A stretch of DNA of 64,000 nucleotides from Salimicrobium flavidum (GCF_900156645.1 NZ_FTOC01000002.1:332906-396905), one strand, 5' to 3'; shown: positions 40,700 to 49,932, counted from the stretch's first letter. Made by a program: numbers and translations. The notes: a model not told the origin generated them from the letters alone.

Positions 40700-41778
40700 A
40701 AATAGCTCAGGTCATCTCCGGGGCGGAGAGCGGCGGGTCCAAGAACCACGTCCTCTCGCTCCTCGAACAGTTCCCGTCGGAAGAAATGATCCTCATCTGT
40801 ATGCAGAAAGGGGATCTGTACGACGCCGCCAAGCGGCGGGGCGTCGACGTCCGCCTGCTCGAACAGAAGAACCGTTATGACATCAAGGCGGGCTCCCGGC
40901 TCGTCGACCTCATCAGGAAAGAAAACGTGGACATCGTCCACAGCCACGGCCCACGTGCCAACCTGTTCGCGGCCACGGTCAAGAACAAGTTCAACAAACC
41001 TCTCGTCACCACGATGCACTCCGACCCGACGCTCGACTTCATGGGCGGCGGGGTGAAAGGGAAAATCTTCACGAAACTCAACCTGTGGGCCTACAAAAAA
41101 ATGGACCACTTCTTTGCCGTATCGGAACGATTCAAGCAGCAGCTCATTGATATCGGCATCCACTCTATCGACATCACGACCATCTACAACGGAATTGATT
41201 TCGAACCGACTGGAAAAACACGAACATTGACGAGATCCGATCTCGGTCTCACCGAACACGACCTGGTGCTTGCCATGGTGGCACGTCTCCACCCGGTGAA
41301 AGGGCATGCGTACGCATTCGAAGCGCTTAAATCCCACCCCGATATCCATCTGCTCGTCGTCGGCAGCGGCCCTTATGAATCGGAAATAAGAGAGAAGGCG
41401 AAGGGGATGAAGAATATCCACTTCCTCGGCCAGCGCAGTGACGTCGATGAAATCTATCAGATCTCGGATGCGGGACTGCTCACATCTGTCAGTGAAAGTT
41501 TCCCGCTCGCGCTACTCGAAGCGGCGAAAGAGAAACGTCCGGTCATCACGACAGATGTCGGAGGGGTCCGGGAGCTGGTTCCGGAAGATTCATACGGCTG
41601 GGTCGTACCGAGCGAAGACTCCGGAGCGCTCGTGAAAGCGTTCCAGGAGGCCCTCGACTGTAAAAATCAGGGCTTATTAAAACAAAAAGGTTACAATATT
41701 TACACTCACGCAAGTGAGTCTTTTTCAGCCGAAAATGTGGCAAAATCGTATAAAAACGTTTACGAAAAATTGCTTTAG
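40696..41778 (+). CDS. Glycosyltransferase family 4
   Basis: A 360-residue GT-B enzyme: N-terminal ISGAESGGSKNHVLSLLEQF, central VARLHPVKGHAYAFEAL, C-terminal SVSESFPLALLEAAKEKRPVITTDVGGVRELV. The start at 40696 overlaps the tagA stop by four bases, so wecC, tagA and this gene form one operon. The end of the gene is visibly AT-richer. It is followed by a hairpin without a T run (41802-41839). Confidence 0.9.
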   Translation: MKIAQVISGAESGGSKNHVLSLLEQFPSEEMILICMQKGDLYDAAKRRGVDVRLLEQKNRYDIKAGSRLVDLIRKENVDIVHSHGPRANLFAATVKNKFNKPLVTTMHSDPTLDFMGGGVKGKIFTKLNLWAYKKMDHFFAVSERFKQQLIDIGIHSIDITTIYNGIDFEPTGKTRTLTRSDLGLTEHDLVLAMVARLHPVKGHAYAFEALKSHPDIHLLVVGSGPYESEIREKAKGMKNIHFLGQRSDVDEIYQISDAGLLTSVSESFPLALLEAAKEKRPVITTDVGGVRELVPEDSYGWVVPSEDSGALVKAFQEALDCKNQGLLKQKGYNIYTHASESFSAENVAKSYKNVYEKLL

Positions 41779-41801
41779 GATAAAGGAATTATGTCGATGC
41801 T

Positions 41802-41839
41802 ATAGGGAAACCTCAATGTATCAGTTGTCGTTTCCCTAT
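41802..41839 (+). terminator. Hairpin after the wecC operon
   Basis: Perfect 10-bp stem ATAGGGAAAC/GTTTCCCTAT, 23 bases after the stop. No T tract follows, so termination would be weak. Confidence 0.5.
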
Positions 41840-41962
41840 GGAGATGTTACATTCAGATTAGTTCGTCGATTAAAATGAACACAAAGATACATTTAATCAC
41901 GACTACTCTTTGTTACAATTGTAATCAAGTGGATACACATTGTCATTCTTTGAAAATAGCAG

Positions 41963-41990
41963 TTGAAAAAATTGTAATATTTGATAGAAT
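41963..41990 (+). promoter_or_regulatory. Possible promoter of the SLH gene
   Basis: TTGAAA (41963-41968) and TAGAAT (41985-41990) have a 16-base spacer and lie about 145 bases before the start codon, giving a long leader. Confidence 0.45.
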
Positions 41991-42097
41991 GATTAATGTG
42001 AGAAGATGGCGGAAAATAATGCTTGTTCAAGCAGATTCTGTCGTCGTTGTACATGGTGAAAGACTCCTGACTCAGCTCAGGGTGATCTTTATATAAA

Positions 42098-42115
42098 ATG
42101 TACTCTCAAGTACAT
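42098..42115 (+). other. Hairpin immediately before the SLH gene ribosome site
   Basis: ATGTACT and AGTACAT pair around CTCA, ending four bases before AAAAGGAGG. S-layer messages often carry protective leader structures; this may be one. Confidence 0.5.
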
Positions 42116-42134
42116 AAAAGGAGGAAATTTTTAC

Positions 42135-43307
42135 ATGGCTAATCAACACAAGTCTTATCGTAACGTACTTGCTACAGCAGCCGGTGCTGCAGTCGTAGCT
42201 AGTGCAATGGCACCTGGTGCTGTATCAGCAGACGATCACACAGCTGCCGACTCATTCCCTGATATTCATGAGGATATCACGCATTACGAAGCAATCAATC
42301 ACCTTTACCAGGCAGAGATCGTAGAAGGACACGTGGACGGAACGTACAAGCCTTATGGCACACTGACCCGTATCCAGGCAGTTCTTATGCTGGACCGCGC
42401 CCTTGATCTTGAATCTGATGGTGACTATGATCACGGTTTCGAAGACGTGCCTGATGCTTATCAGGAACAAGTAGACGCTGTGTATGACGCAGGTATCTTC
42501 GAAGGTAACACAGACGGATCCTTCGGTACGTACGACGAACTTAAACGTGATCAGATGGCTAAAGTGCTTGTAGAAGCATATGACCTCCCGATGGACGTTG
42601 AAGAGTCTGATTTCACTGACCGCGAAAACACAAGCTTGACTGAATACGTTGACGCTGCAGCAGCAGCAGGCATCGCGCAAGGTTTCCCTGACGGGTCCTT
42701 CGGTGTGAGTGACGATATCAAGCGTATGGACTTCGCAGCAATGCTTTACAATGCGATGAACTATGAAGCTGACACAGAAGTTACTGTATCTGACGTAGGT
42801 CAGGCTCAGGAAGTCATCCCTGGCGCTAACGCTGTGGAACTTGACCTTTCCGGTTATGACGTAGCTACTGATGCAGACGTTCAAATCAAAGTCGGCGACG
42901 AATTCATCGATCTTCCATATGATGAAGAGCGCGGAACTTTCGTGGAGCTTCAGATTACAGGATACGATCTTGATGAACTTAAAGACGCAGTTGTCTATGT
43001 CGATGGCGAGCCTCTTGGCATGGATAACGACGACGAAAATAATGACGATGATTCTTCCGATGAGATGGAACTGGGAACAGTAACTGACGTGGACGGAAAC
43101 GTTCAACAGGTTATCCCTGGCGCCTATGCTGTAGAACTTGATCTTCTGGACAACGACAACGTTGATGAAGATTCTGAAGTAGTTCTTCAAATTGGTGATG
43201 ATGAAGTAGTTCTTCCTTATAACGCTGACCGTGGTACATTCGTGGACCTACAGGTTACTGGTTATGAAATGGCTGAACTTGAAGGTGCTACAGTAGTAGT
43301 ACGCTAA
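42135..43307 (+). CDS. SLH-domain S-layer protein
   Basis: A 390-residue exported, very acidic protein. The signal peptide ends near APGAVSA (about residue 32) and is followed by three SLH domains (about 38-95, 100-155 and 160-215). Two homologous segments follow (about 222-300 and 315-390), each with QEVIPGANAVELDL or QQVIPGAYAVELDL and RGTFVELQITGYDLDEL or a close variant. They are separated by an Asp-rich linker (DNDDENNDDDSSDE). It probably anchors in pyruvylated wall polymer. AAAGGAGG precedes the ATG. Codon use favours GTA, GAA and ACT, typical of high expression. Confidence 0.9.
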   Translation: MANQHKSYRNVLATAAGAAVVASAMAPGAVSADDHTAADSFPDIHEDITHYEAINHLYQAEIVEGHVDGTYKPYGTLTRIQAVLMLDRALDLESDGDYDHGFEDVPDAYQEQVDAVYDAGIFEGNTDGSFGTYDELKRDQMAKVLVEAYDLPMDVEESDFTDRENTSLTEYVDAAAAAGIAQGFPDGSFGVSDDIKRMDFAAMLYNAMNYEADTEVTVSDVGQAQEVIPGANAVELDLSGYDVATDADVQIKVGDEFIDLPYDEERGTFVELQITGYDLDELKDAVVYVDGEPLGMDNDDENNDDDSSDEMELGTVTDVDGNVQQVIPGAYAVELDLLDNDNVDEDSEVVLQIGDDEVVLPYNADRGTFVDLQVTGYEMAELEGATVVVR

Positions 43308-43334
43308 TAATTTGAATACAAGGGGCTTGGATGT

Positions 43335-43742
43335 ATGAAAAATAGTACAAAAATGTTGGCAGCACTTGTCCCGGTAGCAACATTGGCTTTCGTAGCTCCA
43401 GCAGTTTCTGATGTAGAAGCTGCTGGCGACTACCAGCTTTCAGAAGTTGTTTATGATAATGGAAGTGGCGGCGGCATCGTGGACTATACAGATTTGTCCA
43501 GCGCTATGCTTGACGGCCAAGGTGAAGTTTACGATTTCGTAAACAATCGTGGTATCAAAGCCCTCGGAATAGCTGATGGTGTTTATATCAGCTACGAAGG
43601 TTATGCTTCTGGTGTTCTCGATAATAAATCCGTAGATGAAATAATGGCTGAACTCGGGGAGAATCCTCTTCCTGAAGAAGACATTAGTGGATACGAGCCG
43701 GTTGTTTTCGGTGAAATACCTGAAGTAATAGATATTTATTAA
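43335..43742 (+). CDS. Small secreted paralogue of the S-layer N-terminal domain
   Basis: A 135-residue exported protein. The signal peptide ends near VSDVEAA (about residue 30). The remainder resembles the first 110 mature residues of the large S-layer protein encoded next: DLSSAMLDGQGEVYDFVNN matches ATATLDGEGELYDAIQD, and IADGVYISYEGYASGVLDN matches VGDGVYVSYTALAQASLDN. It ends naturally with EVIDIY and has no SLH domain. It may interact with or cap the S-layer subunit (inference). Confidence 0.75.
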   Translation: MKNSTKMLAALVPVATLAFVAPAVSDVEAAGDYQLSEVVYDNGSGGGIVDYTDLSSAMLDGQGEVYDFVNNRGIKALGIADGVYISYEGYASGVLDNKSVDEIMAELGENPLPEEDISGYEPVVFGEIPEVIDIY

Positions 43743-43770
43743 TTATATTTTAAGAGGAGGAAAAGAATTT

Positions 43771-46700
43771 ATGAACAAGAATCTCAAAGTATTATCCTCA
43801 GCGGCGATGGCTTCTGCACTAGCGGTACCAGCTGTAGCAGGTGTAGCACCAACAACAGCGGACGCAGCAGAACAGATCGAATCTATCGCTTTTGAAGTAG
43901 ATGGTCAGACTTACACTGCCACTTATAAAGAGTATGCAACAGCAACTCTTGACGGTGAAGGTGAGCTTTACGATGCAATCCAGGACAGCAGTCTTGTAGG
44001 TATTGGCGTAGGTGACGGTGTATATGTATCTTACACTGCACTAGCTCAAGCTTCTCTTGACAACCCTGATACAGGCGTACAAGAACTTCTTGATATGCTG
44101 GACGACGATGCTGACAACCTTGTGTCTGACGACGACGTAGCTGACTTCGAAGACTTCCCGAGCGGCGATGTTACAGTTGAAAACGTAAGTGCGATTAACC
44201 TTAAACAGGTAGAAGTAGAATTCAACACTGAAGAGCTTACTACTGAAGATGTTCAAGATACAGACAATTACACTGTAATGGATTCTGATGATAACGACGT
44301 TAGCGTTGACAACGTAACTGTAAATGGCAGCACTGCTACCCTTACACTTACTGACGCTGCGGACAACCAAGATGAGTACAGTGTAACTGTTGATCAAGAT
44401 GCATTCGGTGGAGCTGAAGATTTCGAAGGTACAGTAGAATTCTTCGATACGACAATTCCAGAAGTTACAGGTGCTGATGTAGTAGGAAGCAAAACTATTA
44501 AAGTAATGTTCTCCGAGCCAATCAACACTGACACTGACGGAGATGGCACTGAAGACGCTGATCTTGAAGATGCTTTCCAACTTAATGATGGTGAGCAGTT
44601 CGTAAAAGACGTTAACTTCATGAACAACAACACAGAAGCTAACGTTGAATTTTATACTGATCTAGAAGAAGGCACTCAAACAATCAGTGTAAGCAACGAT
44701 CTCGAAGACTATGCTGGTTATAGCCTGATTGGTACTGACCTTGAAGTAGAAGTAGTAGAAGATACAGAAGCACCTGAAATTGTAGGTGTAGAAGATGTTT
44801 CTCCTAACAAAGCTACACTTGTATTCAGTGAAGAAATCGAATCCGGAGTAAATGCGGCGGATTTCTATCATACTAATACTAATGAAGTAGCTACTGGTGC
44901 CACTGTTGTAGATGGCAACAAAGTTGAACTAACTTTCGCGCCTGGTGATGAACTACCAAACGGTACAGCTTACATTTATGTTAAAGATGAAGCTATTACT
45001 GACCTATGGGGGAACCAAAACGACCAACAGCTACGTGTAGCTGCTGAAGTAGAAGTTGACGAAACTGCTCCTTCCATTCAAGATGTTGAAGCTTCTGCAC
45101 AAAATGAACTAACTGTAACGTATGATGAAGATGTTGATAAAGACACTGGTTCTTACATGATTCTTGACGAAGAAGGTGAAGAACTAGACATCGTAGACAA
45201 CGTTGAGTATAAAGACGACGAAGACGGTAACGATATGCTTGATACTCTAGTACTTTCTCTTGACGATAACGTATATGGTGACCACACTCTTGTAGCTGAA
45301 GATGTTGAAGATACAGTGGGTAACGCCCTTGATTCGCAAGAGGTAGACTTCTTTGTAGAAGATGAAACTAAACCAAAGTTCTCTACATTCTCTTCTACGC
45401 TATATCAAGACGGACAAGCTACTGAAGTTCTTGTAGTAGATTTTGAAGAGCAAATGGCTGTAAGTGGAGAGTACTCTGTACTTGACCTAAGTAAGTACAT
45501 TGTAAATGGTACTAGCCTAGAGGATGTAGACTCTGCTAGCATCACTGCTACTGATCAAAATACAAAAGTTCGTATCGAAGTTGAACAATCTGATCTTAAC
45601 ATCACTGATGGCACTGACGAACTTGAAATTGGCCGTGTAGCTGATGCTGCAGGTAACACTACTTCAGCACTTTCTGGTCAAGTAGATATCGATCCAGCAG
45701 GAACTGTGGATGTAGACACGGTGGAAGCTACAGATAATAACAAAGTCACTGTAACCCTTGATGATACTGTTACTGACTTCGAAGCTGATGATTTTGAATT
45801 AATCTCTGCTTCAAGTGAAAGTGACTTGAGCAGTGCAGTGATTGGTGCATCTATCGATAACTCTGGGGATACTTCTGAAGTAACTATGACTCTTCAAGAT
45901 GATTTCTTGACAGATGATGGTGTAATCAGCTCCGGAAACACTGATGCAGGTGAGCAAGTTGCAGTAAGAACTGCTGGTTCGAACGTCACAACAGCTAATT
46001 CTTACGGCGAGTTCGTATCATTCGCTAAAGAAACTGCTACAGATGAAATCAAGCCTGAGCTAGAATTGGATAACGATGACAATGAAATGGTTACTACGCT
46101 AGACAACGACAGCAATGGCCTAATTGACGCTGTAGTTCTTGAATATACAGAACCAATTGCTAACTCTTCTGTATCTAACTTAACTTATAACGTTGATGGA
46201 TATGAAGTGAATGATGTTTATACAAACACTTCTGCTGCTATTGCTGGTAGTGGTACTGATGGTAAGTTTGTCATTATTGAAGTTTCCAATTCTGATAACA
46301 CAGTAACTATGGACACAGATGCAACTCCTTCTGTAGAACAAGTGCTACCAATCTCTGATGATTCTGGTAATACTAAAGAAGCTGGAACTTCTGAAGCTAT
46401 GGATAACGTAGCAGCACAGATTTCTACGCTTGACCTGACCCAGGATGGATCTAATGTAACTCTATATGAAGATACAACTAATGAGTTCACTATTACGACG
46501 GCTGATGACCTTGACGGTGCTTATGGTAACACTGTAGATGTAGAAGTAACATCTGCTGACACTGCTGGTGATGGTATTGAAGCAGCCTACGCATCTAACA
46601 CATTAACTATTACTATCGATGAGACTCCTGGTACTGGCGACAATACTCTCGCTTCTCTTAAGACAGAGGTAGAGGGCATTCAAAACGGTAACAGTACTTC

Positions 46701-47046
46701 CGATTTCGAAGTAACCCTTAATTCAAATGGTACAAATACACTCGCTGACGATGATTCTGACGATGTGACATCTACCGCATTTACTGGTGGTAGTGATGAA
46801 ATTGCATTGACGTTTACAGAGGATATTGATGCATCTACAGTAGATACAGATGATCTATCAACTGATTTTGAAATTTCTTCTGTAGGTAATGAAGGTGGAA
46901 CTGTTGCTGTAGCTGGTGAAGATGTTACATTGAACGTAACTACAGCTGATGCTCAAGTACAAGGTGAAACTTTGAAAGTTAAATCTTCTGCTGTTCAAGA
47001 CAGTAACGGTGTAGACGTAACAAACACTTTTGAAACAATTAACTAA
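43771..47046 (+). CDS. Large acidic S-layer protein
   Basis: A 1091-residue exported protein, extremely rich in Asp, Glu, Thr, Ser and Val and without Cys. The signal peptide ends near TTADAAE (about residue 33). An N-terminal domain (about 35-125) is shared with the preceding small protein. It is followed by repeated Ig-like (Big/SbsC-type) segments with motifs such as VSAINLKQVEVEFN, PNKATLVFSEEI and ENELTVTYDEDV-like strands. There is no SLH domain, so attachment must use another part. AAGAGGAGG precedes the ATG. Likely the main S-layer subunit. Confidence 0.85.
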   Translation: MNKNLKVLSSAAMASALAVPAVAGVAPTTADAAEQIESIAFEVDGQTYTATYKEYATATLDGEGELYDAIQDSSLVGIGVGDGVYVSYTALAQASLDNPDTGVQELLDMLDDDADNLVSDDDVADFEDFPSGDVTVENVSAINLKQVEVEFNTEELTTEDVQDTDNYTVMDSDDNDVSVDNVTVNGSTATLTLTDAADNQDEYSVTVDQDAFGGAEDFEGTVEFFDTTIPEVTGADVVGSKTIKVMFSEPINTDTDGDGTEDADLEDAFQLNDGEQFVKDVNFMNNNTEANVEFYTDLEEGTQTISVSNDLEDYAGYSLIGTDLEVEVVEDTEAPEIVGVEDVSPNKATLVFSEEIESGVNAADFYHTNTNEVATGATVVDGNKVELTFAPGDELPNGTAYIYVKDEAITDLWGNQNDQQLRVAAEVEVDETAPSIQDVEASAQNELTVTYDEDVDKDTGSYMILDEEGEELDIVDNVEYKDDEDGNDMLDTLVLSLDDNVYGDHTLVAEDVEDTVGNALDSQEVDFFVEDETKPKFSTFSSTLYQDGQATEVLVVDFEEQMAVSGEYSVLDLSKYIVNGTSLEDVDSASITATDQNTKVRIEVEQSDLNITDGTDELEIGRVADAAGNTTSALSGQVDIDPAGTVDVDTVEATDNNKVTVTLDDTVTDFEADDFELISASSESDLSSAVIGASIDNSGDTSEVTMTLQDDFLTDDGVISSGNTDAGEQVAVRTAGSNVTTANSYGEFVSFAKETATDEIKPELELDNDDNEMVTTLDNDSNGLIDAVVLEYTEPIANSSVSNLTYNVDGYEVNDVYTNTSAAIAGSGTDGKFVIIEVSNSDNTVTMDTDATPSVEQVLPISDDSGNTKEAGTSEAMDNVAAQISTLDLTQDGSNVTLYEDTTNEFTITTADDLDGAYGNTVDVEVTSADTAGDGIEAAYASNTLTITIDETPGTGDNTLASLKTEVEGIQNGNSTSDFEVTLNSNGTNTLADDDSDDVTSTAFTGGSDEIALTFTEDIDASTVDTDDLSTDFEISSVGNEGGTVAVAGEDVTLNVTTADAQVQGETLKVKSSAVQDSNGVDVTNTFETIN

Positions 47047-47091
47047 TAAAGATATAATTTAGCTATTCAAAGCTGAATTGACTATCTGAAA

Positions 47092-47136
47092 TTAGTGCAA
47101 AGATACCCTCTCTACCTTTAGAGAGGGTATTCTTAT
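47092..47136 (+). terminator. Terminator of the S-layer gene
   Basis: ATACCCTCTCT pairs with AGAGAGGGTAT around the loop, then TCTTATGG. A near-identical copy lies at 63200-63230, after the truncated S-layer gene. Confidence 0.85.
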
Positions 47137-47196
47137 GGAATATATAAATGTTATAATATTCAGTTATTTTTAGTTTTAGACTTTGAAAATTAAATC

Positions 47197-47577
47197 TCAC
47201 GGAAGTTTTGCCGAAGACTGAAAAAAATTGGGTATTAGTGTAGAATTGTAGGATGATTTCAATAAGTCATGAATGTGGTTTTCATTAAAAGGGATAATAT
47301 GATTGGTACACTCTCGTTTAAGTGTACCAATCGCTCTTTCTGCATACGCATTTTGCCAAGGTGACTTGTAAGCTGTTCTTTTAGACTGAACACCTGAAGT
47401 TTTCAGGAACCGTTGGAATCTGTTAGATCTAAATAACAGATCGTTATCATGTAGTAAATATTTTGGTACTTCACCGTAAGGAGTTGCATATCTGAACTGT
47501 TGCACGACCCATTCTGCATCTAAATTCGTTGTAACATTGAAATGAACAATTCGTCTTGTTTTGTGATGAATAATCAA
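47197..47577 (-). pseudogene. IS transposase remnant (integrase core, C-terminal part)
   Basis: The 126-residue frame encodes only the second half of an rve/DDE transposase: HDNDLLFRSNRFQ carries the second Asp, and KSPWQNAYAERAIGTLKREC carries the final Glu. The N-terminal helix-turn-helix and first Asp are missing, the frame has no ribosome site, and its end is degenerate (SSYNSTLIPNFFQ). It lies between the S-layer gene and the accessory region. Closest type is IS481-like, judged from the DNDxxF and SPWQN motifs. Confidence 0.75.
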
Positions 47578-47746
47578 CTAATATATGCAAGATGATAAAG
47601 TTATACGTTGGAATCGTGAAGAAGTCAGCGGCCTGTCGACTTCAAAAATTCACAAAAAGATTGTTCACAATAATAGTGCGTTCGGTCCTTTTGTAATGTA
47701 CGTTATTGTTATAATATGGATGTGATAGATAAGGAGGAATATGAAC

Positions 47747-48097
47747 ATGAAAAAGATAATGACAGTTCTGCTTTTTGCATTTCTATCTTTCTTGGTTGCC
47801 TGTGGGGGTTCTGAGGAGAATAGTGAGAGTAGTGAAGAAGAAAGACAAGCTCACGAAAATGAGAACAGTGAAATCACCGGTCAGGTTCTTGAAGAAGATG
47901 GTGTCATCAATGGATCGGTATATACAGAAGATGGTAGCGCTAAAGGAACAATGATTGTAGAGAAATCCGTGAAAGATGAAAAGGCGAAGGAATTGGCTGA
48001 GAAATATGCAAGTCAGTTACAGGAAGAATACCCGGATTCGAGTGTAAACGTTCAAGTGGTACGAGACGGGGATAATGTCGCAAATATTTCAAAGTGA
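47747..48097 (+). CDS. Small lipoprotein of unknown function
   Basis: A 116-residue protein with a lipobox (SFLVACGG), an acidic Ser/Glu linker and a C-terminal domain of about 65 residues (GVINGSVYTEDGSAKGTMIVEKS...). AAGGAGG at 47731 favours the ATG at 47747 over the one at 47741. A TATAAT at 47710-47715 may be its -10. I do not recognise the domain. Confidence 0.7.
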   Translation: MKKIMTVLLFAFLSFLVACGGSEENSESSEEERQAHENENSEITGQVLEEDGVINGSVYTEDGSAKGTMIVEKSVKDEKAKELAEKYASQLQEEYPDSSVNVQVVRDGDNVANISK

Positions 48098-48189
48098 CAT
48101 GTTTTTTATTATTCACTCTATCGAAGCACAATTACTCGGGAATCGCTTGATTCTATCTCTTTTTGTTCATCCGTACTGAATGGAATATT

Positions 48190-48252
48190 AAACATATATT
48201 ATATTCATGATGAATCATATAAAGCTCTGATGCCTTCCGAGGTGTCAGAGCT
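48190..48252 (+). promoter_or_regulatory. radC leader: palindrome and hairpin
   Basis: TATATTCATGATGAATCATATA (near-palindrome, about 48198-48220) is followed by the 8-bp stem AGCTCTGA/TCAGAGCT (48223-48230 and 48245-48252), ending 22 bases before the radC start. Both are conserved in the second copy at 63.3 kb, where one pair becomes G-U. It suggests an operator and an attenuator or RNA stabiliser. Confidence 0.55.
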
Positions 48253-48274
48253 TATTTTAATGGGAGGGATTATC

Positions 48275-48775
48275 ATGGATAAAAGTAATGTAAAAGAAAC
48301 AGCTATGACACAGGAAAGAAACCAGAAGAGGGATCCTGCCAAACGGGTCCAGGTGGTGAACGTGAAGATTGTGAAGGAAACGAGTTTTCTCTACGCCAAT
48401 CGCTACGTTCGTTCACCGGAAGATGGCTACGAATTGTTCAAGGAATACTTGGAGGAAGCCGATCGGGAACATTTCGTCGTGGCAGCCTTAGACACGAAGA
48501 ATCAACCGATTTCCATCAACACCGTTCACGTCGGTTGCCTGAATTCCAGCATCGTCCATCCAAGGGAAGTCATGAAGCCAGCTATTCTTTCCAATGCCGC
48601 TTCCATCGTCGTCGCTCATAACCACCCGAGCGGCGACCCGGATCCAAGTAGGGAAGACATCAAGGTAACGGAACGGTTGGCCAAAGCTGGTAAGGTCTTA
48701 GGCATCGAACTGCTCGACCATGTCATTCTGGGGCGAACGACCTTCATCTCCTTGAAAGAAAAGGGGTACATCTGA
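48275..48775 (+). CDS. radC: RadC-like JAB-domain protein, copy 1
   Basis: A 166-residue protein containing only the JAB/MPN domain: VAHNHPSGDPDPS holds the metal-binding His-x-His motif and Asp. The helix-hairpin-helix part of chromosomal RadC is missing, a form common on plasmids and integrative elements. The start at 48275 follows GGGAGGGA. It leads a compact run of genes (next start overlaps the stop). A close copy is at 63417. Confidence 0.88.
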   Translation: MDKSNVKETAMTQERNQKRDPAKRVQVVNVKIVKETSFLYANRYVRSPEDGYELFKEYLEEADREHFVVAALDTKNQPISINTVHVGCLNSSIVHPREVMKPAILSNAASIVVAHNHPSGDPDPSREDIKVTERLAKAGKVLGIELLDHVILGRTTFISLKEKGYI

Positions 48776-49089
48776 TGATGGATACGATGAAGTGGTTCCT
48801 GGATGTCCTACGGAGAGAAGGCTACATGACCATCCAGGAAAAAGACATAGCCCTGGAGGCTGTTCTGTTAGAAAAGGAAGAGATCGGGATGGATGTGTAC
48901 CCGGAGGAAGTCGAAGAAGCATTGCCGGACCCTTTACTATTTGAAACGTTCTATTATGAAGAAGGTGAAAATGATTACTTAGGCGTGATTACGATGAATG
49001 AAGCAGGGACAAGGAAATACATCGCTCGTATTTTCAAAAATGGAGATGTGCTACACACATGGATCCTAGAAGGAGGACAAAAACAATGA
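48775..49089 (+). CDS. Accessory-element protein of unknown function (104 residues)
   Basis: A small acidic protein with no signal peptide (MKWFLDVLRREGYMTIQEKD...). It overlaps the radC stop by one base; a second start at 48778 is equally possible. I do not recognise the family. It is coupled to the next gene through ATGA. Confidence 0.65.
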   Translation: MMDTMKWFLDVLRREGYMTIQEKDIALEAVLLEKEEIGMDVYPEEVEEALPDPLLFETFYYEEGENDYLGVITMNEAGTRKYIARIFKNGDVLHTWILEGGQKQ

Positions 49090-49346
49090 GAGAATTCGTA
49101 CGTATTACAGGAAATGGTGAGGACTACTATATGGAGATAGATGCAGGGTCAGGGTACTACGAAGGGGAACCATTAATGAAGGAAGAAGTCATGGAAATGT
49201 TACTGGAAGATGCGATCGAGAAAGAAGTCGATGTCAATTTCGATCGTGTACGTTCCGTTATCAGTCGGAACATGGGAGTGGACGATCAGGAAACGGTGCT
49301 GAACTACCTGGAACATTTAGAGGCACTGGCTGAATCTGTTTCCTAA
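49086..49346 (+). CDS. Accessory-element protein of unknown function (86 residues)
   Basis: An acidic protein (MREFVRITGNGEDYYMEID...). The start at 49086 overlaps the previous stop by four bases, with GGAGGACAAAAAC upstream. It is probably cotranscribed with radC. No recognised domain. Confidence 0.65.
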   Translation: MREFVRITGNGEDYYMEIDAGSGYYEGEPLMKEEVMEMLLEDAIEKEVDVNFDRVRSVISRNMGVDDQETVLNYLEHLEALAESVS

Positions 49347-49614
49347 AACTGTTGATAATTACTTAGGGAGGGAATCGTCGTTTCTTGGCAAAAAGAAAGA
49401 CAAAAAATAACGGCAATACAAAAGCTAGGTTTCTCATGAGGACTAGCTTATTTTTGTGTTTAAAAACCCGCTACATTTTATAAAATACTGTAATGAAAAA
49501 CTCCAGAAACAAGCAGAAAACGCAATTTGTGGATAAGGTGTGGAAAACATCACCTATATGGACAATTGCCGTTTTAAACGCCACATACACGTTTTAAAGA
49601 GGAGGTGAGACAGA
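49347..49614 (+). other. Non-coding gap with a terminator
   Basis: AGCTAG and CTAGCT (49424-49448) pair and are followed by TTATTTTTGTG, a likely terminator of the radC operon. A frame from TTG 49386 (MAKRKTKNNG-like) runs into this hairpin and is not convincing. The rest shows nothing I recognise. Confidence 0.6.
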
Positions 49615-49830
49615 ATGCTTCTACCTAATTGGCCGACTCGAACCCTCGGGGGAGATGTCTGGTGGTTGACCATAGATGCGAAGGCAGGATGGAAAATACA
49701 GAAAAACTTCGTGACAGGTCATTACAGATTGTTGGATGGTTGTAATGTCCGACATGCCTGGTCTTTTTCTGAGAAAACGATTCGCCTTGCTTACATCTAT
49801 GCCCCGACATTTAAGCCTGAGAAAATGTAA
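49615..49830 (+). CDS. 71-residue protein of unknown function
   Basis: A small Trp-rich, basic protein (MLLPNWPTRTLGGDVWWLTI...). An excellent ribosome site (GAGGAGGTGAG) precedes the ATG at 49615. Not recognised. Confidence 0.6.
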   Translation: MLLPNWPTRTLGGDVWWLTIDAKAGWKIQKNFVTGHYRLLDGCNVRHAWSFSEKTIRLAYIYAPTFKPEKM

Positions 49831-49932
49831 TTTCCCTTTTTGAAAAAAATCCTGTGAACAAATCATTAGGTACACGTGTACGTAAACGAAAACGAGTGCG
49901 TGTGCCTAATCTATTTTACGGGAGAGATTTAC

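Noticed and set aside
41875..42096. 73-codon frame upstream of the SLH S-layer gene
   Set aside because: No ribosome site, and it overlaps the probable promoter and leader.
49386..49480. Possible 32-codon gene beginning MAKRKTKNNG
   Set aside because: Its TTG start is 13 bases from the ribosome-like site, and the frame crosses a terminator hairpin.
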